This document shows positions 44,702 to 53,327 of a stretch of DNA of 64,000 nt, piece by piece; position 1 is the first letter of the stretch, and each line of letters opens with the position of its first letter. Under the pieces are notes generated by a model that did not search any database, was not told where the DNA came from, and worked only from the letters and a program-made list of their open reading frames with translations. The translations under genes and the position numbers were made by a program. Origin of the DNA: DATNPX01 sp036702975 (GTDB lineage: Bacteria; Cyanobacteriota; Vampirovibrionia; Obscuribacterales; Obscuribacteraceae); contig DATNPX010000032.1 of assembly GCA_036702975.1 (NCBI GenBank), forward strand, positions 1 to 64,000. The letters run 5' to 3'.

Positions 44702-45056
44702 CCGAAGAACCGCTTTAAAGACTCAAACCAGCCAGCAGTAGACCGCTCCCTAACCGGGAGGGGCTAAGTTAGCACTCTCAATTGACATCCCCTCAAGCTG
44801 GCCACTATTTGTTTTCTGACGAATGCCGGAGAAGCTAAGTCGGTGCGCCATGGCGTCCGCAGCGAATAGCTCAACCGATATCGGTTAAGCACAAAAAGTT
44901 GCAGTGAAAATTTTTTCTTACGAAACCCCAAACCGCGATGCGGCAGGGATTTCGCAAACTTCGGGCTCCAAGGTGGTCGAAAACACGAGTCAGAAAAGCC
45001 ACAAAGTATTGCTCCGGCTGCTTTTCGCGTACACAGGCAAGTACTAATAGCCAGTA
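44702..45056. other. convergent intergenic region with palindrome and hairpin
   Basis: It holds palindrome copy 5 and, at 44921-44954, a nested hairpin (CGAAACCCC/GGGATTTCG enclosing CCGC-GAT-GCGG) without a T-run after it on either strand. A TTGACA at about 44784 has no acceptable -10 partner. No gene was seen. Confidence 0.5.
44869..44890. repeat. palindromic element, copy 5 (one mismatch)
   Basis: GCTC and AAGC arms flank the core AACCGATATCGGTT; the mismatch is at the same variable arm position as in copy 4. It lies between convergent genes (mrp and the large secreted protein). Right flank ACAAAAAG is A-rich, as in most copies. Confidence 0.9.
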
Positions 45057-47420
45057 CTAGTAATAGTAGGGCGTCTGAGCTGTGAATTCGCTCTTTGGAA
45101 AATTACCATGCAGTATCTGGAAGCATTTTTTCGAAAATTGTGTCGTTCGCTTCTCCGAGTGACCGTAGTGCGAAGCACGCACGGCCAAATGCAAAGCTTC
45201 AGGCAAACGAGGATCAGACATGTGCAGAACCCCATAGGCTGCCACAACCTGGCACAAGTAAGTGGGAGCAGAACCAACAGCCAGCAATCGTTTCTTCTCT
45301 GTTGCAGCCGTCTGAATGTCGGTCCTAGAGAGAAGTTCCGGAAAGATGTCTTCTTTCAACTTGCTGCGAACAATCTCACCTTTCTCCTGATAAATAACCT
45401 CTTGGTCTGGTAGACCCGAATCCCACCAATTATCACTATAAGTGTCCATCTTGCCTATAGGATCTACTCGCGGAGCGTCACTGCGAACATACGGGCGCAT
45501 GCCGGGGTTTTTCAAAATCAAAAACGACGCCGCAAACATCCTGTCTGCCTCGGTGCCCTGATCTGCAGCTTTGATCAATGGAGCGAGATTAGGAAAATCG
45601 CGCTGCAATAGTGGAGAGATTTTGTTCCTGGAAGCGGCGTCGTTCAAAATGACTGCTCGAGTCCAGGCGGCCTGATCAGCATCTGACTGCAGCGGTTTCG
45701 GAAGTTTTTGCGCAAGGCATATCGCAACTAGTTTCGACAGTGGCATACGCTCATTCATGAATCGCGCATTATCACTACCAAAAACAAATTTTGGCGCTGT
45801 CTTTTTGTCGGCAGCAGATGGAGGATTGAATTCGTCTGAAAGGTACTCATCAAAAACGGCATATGCTGCCGGTTTTCTAATAGAGTTGCTTATAAACTGT
45901 TGCAGATTGATAGGCATAGTGCCGCGTAAGTTCATAATCGCGTTCACAGAAGACCAAAGTTGTCTTTTAGTGGCAACATCCCAAAGTGCCCCAATCTCTT
46001 TAACGCCCTCCTCAGCTTCCCCACGAAGCTTGCGCACATGTGCAGCTTCGTAGTTTATGGTCAGATATCCCGGGTCTCCGTGCTCAACTTCTTCAGCGCC
46101 TTTTATTACCTCATCGGTTCTAGATTTTGGCGATGGAGCCAGGTGCAACGCGACTAACAACCAAGCCTCATTTTTCGACTTTCTCCACTTGTCGACAGCG
46201 TAATCGTATTGCTTTGGATCGTTGCGTTCCCATGTTGTGATCCAGTCAGACAGATCGTCGTTTTTTACGAATGACGGAAGCGGTTGTTTGGGCTTTTTCT
46301 CCGTAGCATAGGGATCGTCAGCGCCACCTTCGACATTTAGTAACAACTGCGTATAGTCATCCAAACTGTGAAAATAAGATGTCGGTGAGACATCTTTATT
46401 GTCGGCGAGCAACTGCTCAGAGAGTTCTTTGAGCCTAGCAGCTGAATCGCGGCGAAATTCGACAAAACCTAAAAGGTCGCTGCAAGATGAATGGAGCTCG
46501 TTCATCGACTTATCGTCAAGCATTTCGCGCAAGAGCTTTGCTGCATCTGCGAGAATCGCACGCTTTGCGTCCTCTGGCATCTTATTCAGTGTCGCCTTGC
46601 GCGTCAGACAGCGCGGCACCATCAAGCGGGCAGTCTTGGCATAAGGACTGCTCGCATCACTAGATATTTTTTTGAATTCATCGGCAGCGCTGTCGTACTG
46701 CTTGGCGTAAAACAGCGCGGCAGCATGCTGGTATTGACGGTCATAGATTGATTCTTGATCGTTTGCATCTTTCGGGGCTTCTGGGAAAGCTGGTTCGGAA
46801 GGCTTCGTAGCTTTCGAATCCGAAAAAGCGCCTCCGGGTGTTCCGCAGTGGCAAAAAACCAGGTCCTGAGCCTTTATCCAATCTTTCACAAATGGACTCA
46901 GAGCACCATGCTTGGCTACTTTCTCCGCCAGTATGCGGTTGGCATTCGTGAAACTACCAGCGGTGCAGTTGACGAACGTATCGAAGTTGTTAGGATCGCC
47001 AGTAGCCACTCGGCGGTCGACGTCTATCTGCGGCTGGTTCTTCTCCCCCATAATCTTGGCTCTGGCACCAAGCCACTTCTTTGTTGGGTCATCTTCAGCG
47101 ACGCCATTGCCATCACTGTTACTGAAATAGTTGTGGCCGATGCGATGCCGCCACAAAGAGTACACCCCCTCCTGCTCATGCTTGTTGAGCGGCTTGTGCG
47201 ACAAATATCTGTAAGCAACAACGAGGTAAGATTTAGCGAAGTCTGGGCTTATCACTCCGAGTTCGCCAGCAAGATATTTCTTCAAGGGCAGGTCTGGATT
47301 GGTGCCAAAAGTCAAAACCACGTCATCTAGAAAAGGACCGCAAGCAACCCCCACCGGTGTCAACGAGCTTGCGAGAGTGGCGGCAACCACAAGAGCGGAG
47401 ATCCATTTGGATTTTTTCAT
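45057..47420 (-). CDS. large exported protein of unknown function
   Basis: 787 aa from ATG 47420, which has GAGG 5 nt upstream. A signal peptide (SKWISALVVAATLASSLTPV, then GVACGPF) is evident, possibly with a Cys-Gly mature start. The mature part is helical and TPR-like in places (YQHAAALFYAKQYDSAADEF, KKISSDASSPYAKTARLMV), with several Cys (CHCGTPGG) and a Tyr-rich end (AQTPYYY). It overlaps the DUF3142 gene by 4 bp (ATGA), so the two form an operon. I do not recognise the family, although proteins starting with a signal peptide and ACGPF are known in diverse environmental bacteria. Confidence 0.75.
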   Translation of the reverse strand: MKKSKWISALVVAATLASSLTPVGVACGPFLDDVVLTFGTNPDLPLKKYLAGELGVISPDFAKSYLVVAYRYLSHKPLNKHEQEGVYSLWRHRIGHNYFSNSDGNGVAEDDPTKKWLGARAKIMGEKNQPQIDVDRRVATGDPNNFDTFVNCTAGSFTNANRILAEKVAKHGALSPFVKDWIKAQDLVFCHCGTPGGAFSDSKATKPSEPAFPEAPKDANDQESIYDRQYQHAAALFYAKQYDSAADEFKKISSDASSPYAKTARLMVPRCLTRKATLNKMPEDAKRAILADAAKLLREMLDDKSMNELHSSCSDLLGFVEFRRDSAARLKELSEQLLADNKDVSPTSYFHSLDDYTQLLLNVEGGADDPYATEKKPKQPLPSFVKNDDLSDWITTWERNDPKQYDYAVDKWRKSKNEAWLLVALHLAPSPKSRTDEVIKGAEEVEHGDPGYLTINYEAAHVRKLRGEAEEGVKEIGALWDVATKRQLWSSVNAIMNLRGTMPINLQQFISNSIRKPAAYAVFDEYLSDEFNPPSAADKKTAPKFVFGSDNARFMNERMPLSKLVAICLAQKLPKPLQSDADQAAWTRAVILNDAASRNKISPLLQRDFPNLAPLIKAADQGTEADRMFAASFLILKNPGMRPYVRSDAPRVDPIGKMDTYSDNWWDSGLPDQEVIYQEKGEIVRSKLKEDIFPELLSRTDIQTAATEKKRLLAVGSAPTYLCQVVAAYGVLHMSDPRLPEALHLAVRASHYGHSEKRTTQFSKKCFQILHGNFPKSEFTAQTPYYY

Positions 47421-48214
47421 TCGAACCTCGACTGATTTGTAAGAGAGATAGCGGAAGACTTTTGCCACTTAATTGGCGAAAAAACATATATTCGTCGGGC
47501 GGTAAAGGGCTTCAAATCGAATAATTCGTCAGTGCAAACACCTATACTATCTTGGCACTTGCACCGTATTTGATGCGCTAACAAGTCACCAGAAGTCAGT
47601 TTTTGTAAATAGCGCTGGCGTTCACTCTCATGCACCCCCATACGAAAGAACATTGGCACAGCCTCATCTACTGGCAGTCCTTCCAGCCAAGTATCATCGA
47701 CACACCATGACAAAAGAGCCGTCATGCTCAAAGGAATTTTGTTGGGCAAGCGAGCTCTGACTGCTGCAAGTAGACGCTTATATCCTAGTTGTTCGTTCTG
47801 ACGGGCATCGAAATCAATCTGTACAGCTCTCACCGATTGATTCTTACCAACGTCCATAATCCTTTCGCAGAGCTTGTCGATTTGTTGTTTGCTAAACGCT
47901 GCCGGATTATGCTCATCTGATTCCAAACGAACAACTGCCATTACATAAGTACCAGCAGGAATTTTCATCGGCTGTCTGCGGCAATCAACACGAATAGATT
48001 CGCCGGAAAGAAAAATCGTTCTATCTAAATAAGCGACACCAAACTTTGATGAATCCAACCAAGTAAGATCCTCCGGGCGTTCCCAAACCCACAGCATCCG
48101 CTGAGGGCAAGCAGCCAAGGGCAACTGTCGGTTTGCCACCAAGATACACAAACAGCACACGAAGCAAACGACAAAAATGACCGAACACGTGATCAGGAGT
48201 TTCGCAATTGACAT
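47417..48214 (-). CDS. DUF3142 family membrane-anchored protein
   Basis: 265 aa. One N-terminal membrane segment (about residues 5-27, KLLITCSVIFVVCFVCCLCI) is followed by the DUF3142 pattern: MLWVWERPEDLTWLDSSKFG, VAYLDRTIFLSG, YVMAVVRLESD, VRAVQIDFDARQNEQLGYKR, LLAAVRARLPNKIPLSMTAL, LSWCVDDTWLEGLPVDEAVP, MFFRMG. It looks like a TIM-barrel related to polysaccharide enzymes, with the Asp of QIDFDA in a likely active site, but the activity is not established. Its stop overlaps the start of the 787-aa protein. Confidence 0.85.
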   Translation of the reverse strand: MSIAKLLITCSVIFVVCFVCCLCILVANRQLPLAACPQRMLWVWERPEDLTWLDSSKFGVAYLDRTIFLSGESIRVDCRRQPMKIPAGTYVMAVVRLESDEHNPAAFSKQQIDKLCERIMDVGKNQSVRAVQIDFDARQNEQLGYKRLLAAVRARLPNKIPLSMTALLSWCVDDTWLEGLPVDEAVPMFFRMGVHESERQRYLQKLTSGDLLAHQIRCKCQDSIGVCTDELFDLKPFTARRIYVFSPIKWQKSSAISLTNQSRFE

Positions 48215-48318
48215 CCGCTATTTCTACGACCGATTGGCTAAAAGGAAATCTTATTATGTTGTGCAAGCAATCGGTCTTAAAAGATATATCAACGGACGCA
48301 AAGTTGCCACTTTTGGCT

Positions 48319-49284
48319 TCAAATGCTCTCTGTCGCCACATCCTCGTTTGCTTGTTCACGCAAGACGACGCCAAGCGCAATCAAAACAATCAAGGACCCG
48401 ATGATCGTTTTAGCTTCAAGTTTCTCAGACAGTAGTATTGCCGCAAGTGCTGCCGCAAAGATCGGCTCCAATAGTGTGGAAAAGGCAACGGCTCGTGTCG
48501 AAAAGAAACGCAGCGAAGCATTTATTCCAGTATGACCAAGCATTTGAGAAAAAAGTGCCATACCCAAGATCCCACCCCAGGAAACCCAGTCCGCACCCGG
48601 AGGATATTCATGGTGCAAAAATGCGCCAAGTAGTAGTACGACTGCAGACCATAAGTAGGTTCGACCGACAATCAGCAAGGTCGGATAAGAGTGGACAACA
48701 GAACGCATAAGAAGGAGATAAGCTGCAAATGCCAATCCTCCGGCGAGTGCAAGTGCGGCTCCAAAGTTTGACGATTGAGAATGTGACGGAGACACACTGC
48801 TGCCTAAGATGAGGCCAGTGCCAACTATGATGAACGTACCAACTGCACCAGCGAGAAGGGCGCACCAGAACCGACCGCTCAGCTTTTTCTTCAATACAAA
48901 AACGTCGTAGAGCGAACACCAGACCGGAGCTGTCGAGACGAGCAAAGTCGAGACAGCGACTGAAGTGAACTGCAAAGAAGCAATCCAAGTGGCGAAGTGG
49001 ATTGCTAGAAGGAAGCCGGCCGCAACAAAACGCACCTCGTCCGTGCGAGCAACCGCTATCTGCTTATGTATATAAATGCCAGAGAGAAACATCGGCACAC
49101 CGGCTATAGTCAACCGCAAAGCTGAGGCTTCGATAGCCCCTGTACCGTGCAGTGCGTAGCGAGCAAAAATTGCAGCCGCGCCAATCGCTAACTGCGCACC
49201 AAATAACATGGCGTATTTCATGGCAGCATTCGGGGCTGATTGTTGTGTTCCAGAAACTGAGCTCGTTGGTCGCGAAGGTTGCAA
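48319..49284 (-). CDS. EamA/DMT-family permease
   Basis: 321 aa with ten predicted membrane segments in two EamA repeats (about residues 22-150 and 172-305), for example AAAIFARYALHGTGAIEASA, TSVAVSTLLVSTAPVWCSLY and FSTRAVAFSTLLEPIFAAAL. DMT permeases export or import small metabolites; substrate unknown. TTG 49284 has GGGG 5 nt upstream; an ATG at codon 22 is an alternative start. The gene is about 105 bp before the DUF3142 gene in the same direction. Confidence 0.87.
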   Translation of the reverse strand: MQPSRPTSSVSGTQQSAPNAAMKYAMLFGAQLAIGAAAIFARYALHGTGAIEASALRLTIAGVPMFLSGIYIHKQIAVARTDEVRFVAAGFLLAIHFATWIASLQFTSVAVSTLLVSTAPVWCSLYDVFVLKKKLSGRFWCALLAGAVGTFIIVGTGLILGSSVSPSHSQSSNFGAALALAGGLAFAAYLLLMRSVVHSYPTLLIVGRTYLWSAVVLLLGAFLHHEYPPGADWVSWGGILGMALFSQMLGHTGINASLRFFSTRAVAFSTLLEPIFAAALAAILLSEKLEAKTIIGSLIVLIALGVVLREQANEDVATESI

Positions 49285-49325
49285 AATAACCCCGAAATTT
49301 GATCAACAGTTGAATCGTAGTTAGC

Positions 49326-49405
49326 CCTGAAGTTGGTCCCGAAGTTGGTCCTGAAGTTGGTCCCGAAGTCTGGTCCTGAAGTCTGGTCCTGAAGTTAGTC
49401 CGAAA
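49326..49405. repeat. tandem repeat of about 13 bp
   Basis: CTGAAGTTGGTCC and variants (CCGAAGTTGGTC, CTGAAGTCTGGTC) are repeated about six times, decaying rightwards into single AAAGTTAG and AAAGTCGG words. Confidence 0.8.
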
Positions 49406-49520
49406 CTCAGGCGAAAGTCGGTTCTAAAAGGTAAACCAAACATCAGTCCCAAAAGTTAGAGCGAAAGTTAGAAAACGCCAGTCGATTTCTGACTGTCAGA
49501 GAATACATATCAAAGACTAC

Positions 49521-49536
49521 CTCAATCGATATCCAG
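49521..49536. repeat. possible decayed copy of the palindromic element
   Basis: CTCAATCGATATC matches the left arm and centre of the element in 12 of 13 positions, but the right arm has diverged. Its position, 4.65 kb after copy 5 and 5.1 kb before copy 6, fits the spacing of the family. Confidence 0.35.
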
Positions 49537-49659
49537 TCGCGGAATTAGTCTCGAAATCTTTGCACTTCGACGTGCACAATCGATTTTCTGAGATATGATA
49601 ATCGCGTCAGCAATGGCATTCATGCTGAATTTGACAGATCCCCGAGCAAAAATTCTTAC

Positions 49660-51351
49660 ATGCTAGATAACATCGTCATCAAAGACTTTGCCCTAATAGA
49701 GAAAGTTTGCGTCGAATGGACGCAGGGTCTGAATGTCCTTACAGGTGAAACTGGTGCAGGCAAATCGGTTTTGATCGACGCACTGTATGCGGTACTGGGA
49801 GGCAAGACAGGTGCCAGCGCTATCCGCATAGGCAGCGAAAAAGCAAGCATTGAAGCAACGTTCGTTTGCTCACCAACAGTGAGTGCGTGGCTCAAACAGA
49901 ACGAACTCATCGATGACGATCCAGCAAAAGCCATTGTCTCGCGCGAGATCAGCAAGTCTGGTTCACGTGTCAGGATCAACGGAACTTTAGTCAATCACGC
50001 TATGGTGCAAGAACTCGGTACCATGCTGCTCACAATCCACGCGCAACATGAAGCGCATACATTGATGTCAGCCCAATACCAAATGGATATGGTCGACAGC
50101 TCAGGCGACAGCAATCATAAGCGCGACTTGGAAAAATTGAAACTTCTCTATCTCAAAAGGAAAGAGTTGCAGGTTAATCTGAAGGAGCTCAATGGTTCAG
50201 AAGATGAGCGATTACGGCGACTGGATTTCGCTCGATTTCAGTTGCAGGAACTTGAAGAAGCAGATCTTACTAACGAAAATGAGGACGAAGAGTTAGACCA
50301 TCAGCAGAAAATTCTCGCCAACGCTGCATTGCTGGAAGAACTAGTGAACGGTGCCTATCAGGCACTCAATGGTGGTAGTGATTCAGAAGAGACAAGTTGC
50401 GCCTCAGATTTATTGCAAAAGAGCATTTCAGACGTCGAGAAGGCCAGTCGTTTCGACACCGAGCTGAAAGAGATAGTGACCGCGCTCGAAGCAAGCCAAG
50501 CACATATAGAAGAGGCTGTATCGGGTCTCAGACGTTATGCTTCTACGCTCGACAGTGATCCGCAAACGTTGACAACGGTCGAATCAAGAATTGCAGCGCT
50601 GGTTCAGGTCAAAAGAAAATATGGTCCAACCCTTACTGCAGCGATCGAACATCGCAATGGACTGGTGGTCGAGATTGACAAGCTCGACCACTCGCAAGTG
50701 AGAATCGCCGAGCTTGAAAATGAATTAGCTGTAATCCAAACAGAACTATCCCAAGTGGCGGACAAACTTTCAGAACGCCGCAAAAAGTTGGCCCAGGCGC
50801 TAAGTCAGACGATTCAGAAAGAGTTGAGTGAACTTGGCATGGCTCAATGCAAGTTCAAAATCGAAGTGAGTGAGTCGGACGAAGTTGGTCCATCTGGGCA
50901 AGACCGGGTGGAATTCTTGATTGCACCGAATCCTGGCCAACCGCTGATGCCGCTCGGGAAGATAGCCTCCGGCGGTGAGCTATCACGAATCATGTTGGCA
51001 ATTAAGTCTATTTTTGCCAGTTCGGACCAGGTGTCGACAGTGATTTTCGACGAAATCGACACAGGTTTGAGCGGTAAGGTATTGCAGTCAATGCGAGACA
51101 AGCTAGCGCGTTTGGCCAAGTCACATCAGATACTTTGCATTACCCACCAAGCAATCATCGCCTCCGTGGCAGACAACCACATTCAAGTGGAAAAGACTCA
51201 TTCACAAAACGCCACAAACGTCAGTACTCGTAAGCTCTCGCAGGACGAGCGTACAAAGGCGCTCGCCGCCATGGCCAGCGGTGAGGGAGATGCAGAAGTA
51301 GCTCTCAACTTTGCCCGCTCCCTCATCGACCAAGCCAACCAGCTAAAGTAA
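49660..51351 (+). CDS. recN: DNA repair protein RecN
   Basis: 563 aa, an SMC-like ATPase acting in double-strand break repair. Walker A is LTGETGAGKSVLIDAL at residues 27-42; long coiled coils occupy about 150-380 (ELENELAVIQTELSQVADKL); the C-terminal signature is IASGGELSRIMLAIKS and Walker B VIFDEIDTGLSGKV, followed by the H-loop ILCITHQAIIAS. ATG 49660 starts with MLDNIVIKDFALIE, the usual RecN beginning. The gene stands alone between the DMT permease region and tRNA-Gln. Confidence 0.96.
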   Translation: MLDNIVIKDFALIEKVCVEWTQGLNVLTGETGAGKSVLIDALYAVLGGKTGASAIRIGSEKASIEATFVCSPTVSAWLKQNELIDDDPAKAIVSREISKSGSRVRINGTLVNHAMVQELGTMLLTIHAQHEAHTLMSAQYQMDMVDSSGDSNHKRDLEKLKLLYLKRKELQVNLKELNGSEDERLRRLDFARFQLQELEEADLTNENEDEELDHQQKILANAALLEELVNGAYQALNGGSDSEETSCASDLLQKSISDVEKASRFDTELKEIVTALEASQAHIEEAVSGLRRYASTLDSDPQTLTTVESRIAALVQVKRKYGPTLTAAIEHRNGLVVEIDKLDHSQVRIAELENELAVIQTELSQVADKLSERRKKLAQALSQTIQKELSELGMAQCKFKIEVSESDEVGPSGQDRVEFLIAPNPGQPLMPLGKIASGGELSRIMLAIKSIFASSDQVSTVIFDEIDTGLSGKVLQSMRDKLARLAKSHQILCITHQAIIASVADNHIQVEKTHSQNATNVSTRKLSQDERTKALAAMASGEGDAEVALNFARSLIDQANQLK

Positions 51352-51442
51352 AGGCTAAGAAGATGGGGCTTTCGCCTATGCCCTGTTCTAATAAATAGTG
51401 TTGCGATCCTGCAATAGAGTGAAAACTCGCCTACTGTCAGAT

Positions 51443-51472
51443 TTGACAGGGGCATTCATTCTTTTCTAGAAT
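51443..51472 (+). promoter_or_regulatory. sigma-70-type promoter for tRNA-Gln
   Basis: TTGACA (51443-51448) and TAGAAT (51467-51472) are separated by 18 bp. The start point would be near 51480, about 13 bp before the tRNA. Confidence 0.8.
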
Positions 51473-51492
51473 GGACCTTCCACCCGACCTGT

Positions 51493-51564
51493 TGGGGCGT
51501 CGCCAAGTGGTAAGGCACCTGGTTTTGGTCCAGGCACTCAGAGGTTCGAATCCTTTCGCCCCAG
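51493..51564 (+). tRNA. tRNA-Gln (anticodon TTG)
   Basis: The cloverleaf can be drawn: acceptor TGGGGCG/CGCCCCA, anticodon stem CCTGG/CCAGG with loop TTTTGGT and anticodon TTG at 51525-51527, T-arm GAGG-TTCGAAT-CCTT. The discriminator base is G; CCA is not encoded. It is flanked by its own promoter and by a terminator at 51571-51596. Confidence 0.97.
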
Positions 51565-51570
51565 CGTCTC

Positions 51571-51596
51571 AAGACCGGAAACGGTCTTCGTTTTTT
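51571..51596 (+). terminator. intrinsic terminator after tRNA-Gln
   Basis: AAGACCG and CGGTCTT pair with a GAAA tetraloop and are followed by CGTTTTTT. rplY begins 28 bp further, so it is either read through or has its own promoter. Confidence 0.9.
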
Positions 51597-51623
51597 ACAC
51601 TTAACAACTAAGGTTCTAGGATT

Positions 51624-52256
51624 ATGGAGAAAATTAAGCTAGCGGTAAAAGAGCGGGAAGCAAAAAAGCCCAATCAATTACGGCGTGAAGGTGCCATTCC
51701 AGCAACTCTGTATGGTCCTGGACAACCTGCACAAAGCGTTCAAGTGGATGCTCGTGAATTCAGCCGATTGCCCGATGCAGCTCACTCGCACATGATCGAG
51801 CTGACCGTGGGCGGCAAGGGCACCAACGCCATCATCAGGAACGTTCAGCGCAGAGCGACAACTCACCAAGTTTTGAACGTCGAATTCTATAGAGTAGCGA
51901 TGGACCGCAAATTGACTTTGACGGTACCGCTTAAGTTTGTAGGAAGCTCACCTGCCGTTGCCAATGGCAACCAACTGGTTGAACTTTTCCAGGAAGCCGA
52001 GATTGAGTGCTTCCCGGCTGAGATTCCAGACACGCTGGAAGTCGACCTCGGCAAGCTCGTTGAAGTCGATGACGCGATTCACTTCTCAGACATCAAGCTG
52101 CCAAAGGGTGTGGAGATTCTCAATCCGCACGATGAAATCGTCGCCAAGGCCGTAACGCCGCGTACAATGGCTGAACCTGAAGAAGAAGCGGCTCCAGCAG
52201 CAGCTGCCGAAGCCGCACCAGCCGCCGAGCCGCAAGCAGCGGAAGCCTCTGCTTAA
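51624..52256 (+). CDS. rplY: 50S ribosomal protein L25/TL5 (general stress protein Ctc)
   Basis: 210 aa. Binds 5S rRNA in the large subunit. The N-terminal L25 domain (about residues 3-92: RREGAIPATLYGPGQPAQSV, HMIELTVGGKGTNAIIRNVQ) is followed by the TL5 C-terminal beta domain (about 98-180: VPLKFVGSSPAVANGNQLVE, IPDTLEVDLGKLVEVDDAIH) and an Ala/Glu/Pro-rich tail of about 25 residues. The two-domain length matches the CTC/TL5 form rather than the short E. coli L25. An AAGG and a closer AGG precede ATG 51624. Confidence 0.95.
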   Translation: MEKIKLAVKEREAKKPNQLRREGAIPATLYGPGQPAQSVQVDAREFSRLPDAAHSHMIELTVGGKGTNAIIRNVQRRATTHQVLNVEFYRVAMDRKLTLTVPLKFVGSSPAVANGNQLVELFQEAEIECFPAEIPDTLEVDLGKLVEVDDAIHFSDIKLPKGVEILNPHDEIVAKAVTPRTMAEPEEEAAPAAAAEAAPAAEPQAAEASA

Positions 52257-52394
52257 GCGAATCTGCAGCATAAACGAAGTCCATTTTGTTGCCTAGAAGT
52301 TTCCAACAGATGTGTTGGAAAACCAGTACCTGTGCGCCGTTTGGAAGAACTGCATATAGGGAAAAAGAGACTCGGGAAGATCGAGGGTCGGCTA

Positions 52395-53078
52395 ATGGCA
52401 AATAAAGTGTGGCGGAACAACAGCGGCAGACTTATCAAGCGCTCACAAAGGGGAAGCAACCTGGCGGAGTTTGGTCCTGCGCTTTGGCTTTTCTTTCTGG
52501 TCTTCTTATTTCCTCTGTTTAACCTTGTTCAGTTCGCTTGTGGTGTAGCGACCGTCGCTTTGATCGCCAGGCAAGCCGCTGAGGCGTGTGCGGCATCGCC
52601 AGATTTCAACACTGGCTTAACAGCGGCGAGAACCGCGGCGTCCAGTATGGCGAATTCAGGTTTTGGAAAGTTCGCCTGCTTAAAGCCGGCAAACCAATAT
52701 GGCATTACGGTTTACATCGGACAAACCAATATCGCATCAGGAAATCACACCGATGGCACAGCCGACACGCCACTGAGCACAGCTGTCGATCCCAATAACA
52801 ACATTTACCAGATCGAGACGCAGTGTTTGTATGACTTGGGTCCAGTTTTTCCGATGACGGGATTTCCGATTATCGGTGACATCCCATTAGTAGGGAAACC
52901 ATACAGACTGGGACTGACGGCCGAAAGAGCTGCTGAATTTCCGGATGGATTAACAACAGTAGGCAACGCTTCGAGTGGTTCCGGCAGCGGAAGCGGAAGC
53001 GGAAGCGGAAGTGGTAGTGGTAGTGGTAGTGGTAGTGGCTCGAGTGGTTCCGGTACCGCAAGCGCTAGCCCCAGCTAA
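52395..53078 (+). CDS. TadE-like pseudopilin with Ser-Gly repeat tail
   Basis: 227 aa from ATG 52395 (GAGGG 7 nt upstream); the frame runs back to 52332. A short basic N-terminus is followed by a TadE-type hydrophobic segment, RGSNLAEFGPALWLFFLVFL (about residues 18-37), with the conserved Glu in the position typical of TadE pseudopilins. The middle part (AACGVATVALIARQAAEACA-like helix, then beta region) is exposed. The last about 35 residues are a Ser-Gly repeat encoded by 52974-53060. Other tad genes are not adjacent. TadE-like proteins form pilus tips or envelope contacts; its role here is not known. Confidence 0.75.
   Translation: MANKVWRNNSGRLIKRSQRGSNLAEFGPALWLFFLVFLFPLFNLVQFACGVATVALIARQAAEACAASPDFNTGLTAARTAASSMANSGFGKFACLKPANQYGITVYIGQTNIASGNHTDGTADTPLSTAVDPNNNIYQIETQCLYDLGPVFPMTGFPIIGDIPLVGKPYRLGLTAERAAEFPDGLTTVGNASSGSGSGSGSGSGSGSGSGSGSGSSGSGTASASPS
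52974..53060. repeat. in-frame (GSG)n coding repeat
   Basis: A run of GGAAGC and GGTAGT hexamers codes for about 14 Ser-Gly pairs at the C-terminus of the TadE-like protein. The two synonymous hexamer blocks point to two separate expansions. Confidence 0.9.
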
Positions 53079-53284
53079 CTGGCACTGCCAGCGGTGCGCT
53101 GGAGAAAAATGAATGAGAAGAATAGAAGAACAATCAGCGCGACAAGCAAAAATGCAGCCGGTCGAAACCAACTGCATTTAAAACGAGGTAGCAAGCGCAG
53201 GGAGTAGAATCTTGGGGGAGAGAAGCCACTCGGCGGAACCTGCACATGCCGCTCTATGTGCTTAAGATAAGGCCGACGTCCCAA
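53075..53284 (-). CDS. possible small membrane protein downstream of the histidine kinase
   Basis: A 69-codon frame starting with TTG at 53284 has a basic N-terminus and one hydrophobic segment (about residues 42-61, FRPAAFLLVALIVLLFFSFI). It begins 43 bp after the kinase stop in the same direction. No ribosome-binding site is clear and no family is recognised, so this may be a chance frame. Confidence 0.3.
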   Translation of the reverse strand: MGRRPYLKHIERHVQVPPSGFSPPRFYSLRLLPRFKCSWFRPAAFLLVALIVLLFFSFIFLQRTAGSAS

Positions 53285-53327
53285 TTTGTTGTTGTGGAGT
53301 TGTTAACTCAGAAAATTTTTGCCCATT

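Larger units (their letters stand above)
49285..49659. other. intergenic region upstream of recN
   Basis: It contains a degenerate tandem repeat (49326-49405), a small dyad TCTGAC-T-GTCAGA (49488-49500), a half-decayed copy of the palindromic element (49521-49536) and the recN leader. No LexA-type box could be identified with confidence and no gene was seen. Confidence 0.5.

Noticed and set aside
44780..44815. TTGACA as a possible promoter between convergent genes
   Set aside because: No acceptable -10 at 16-18 bp and no gene downstream in that direction.
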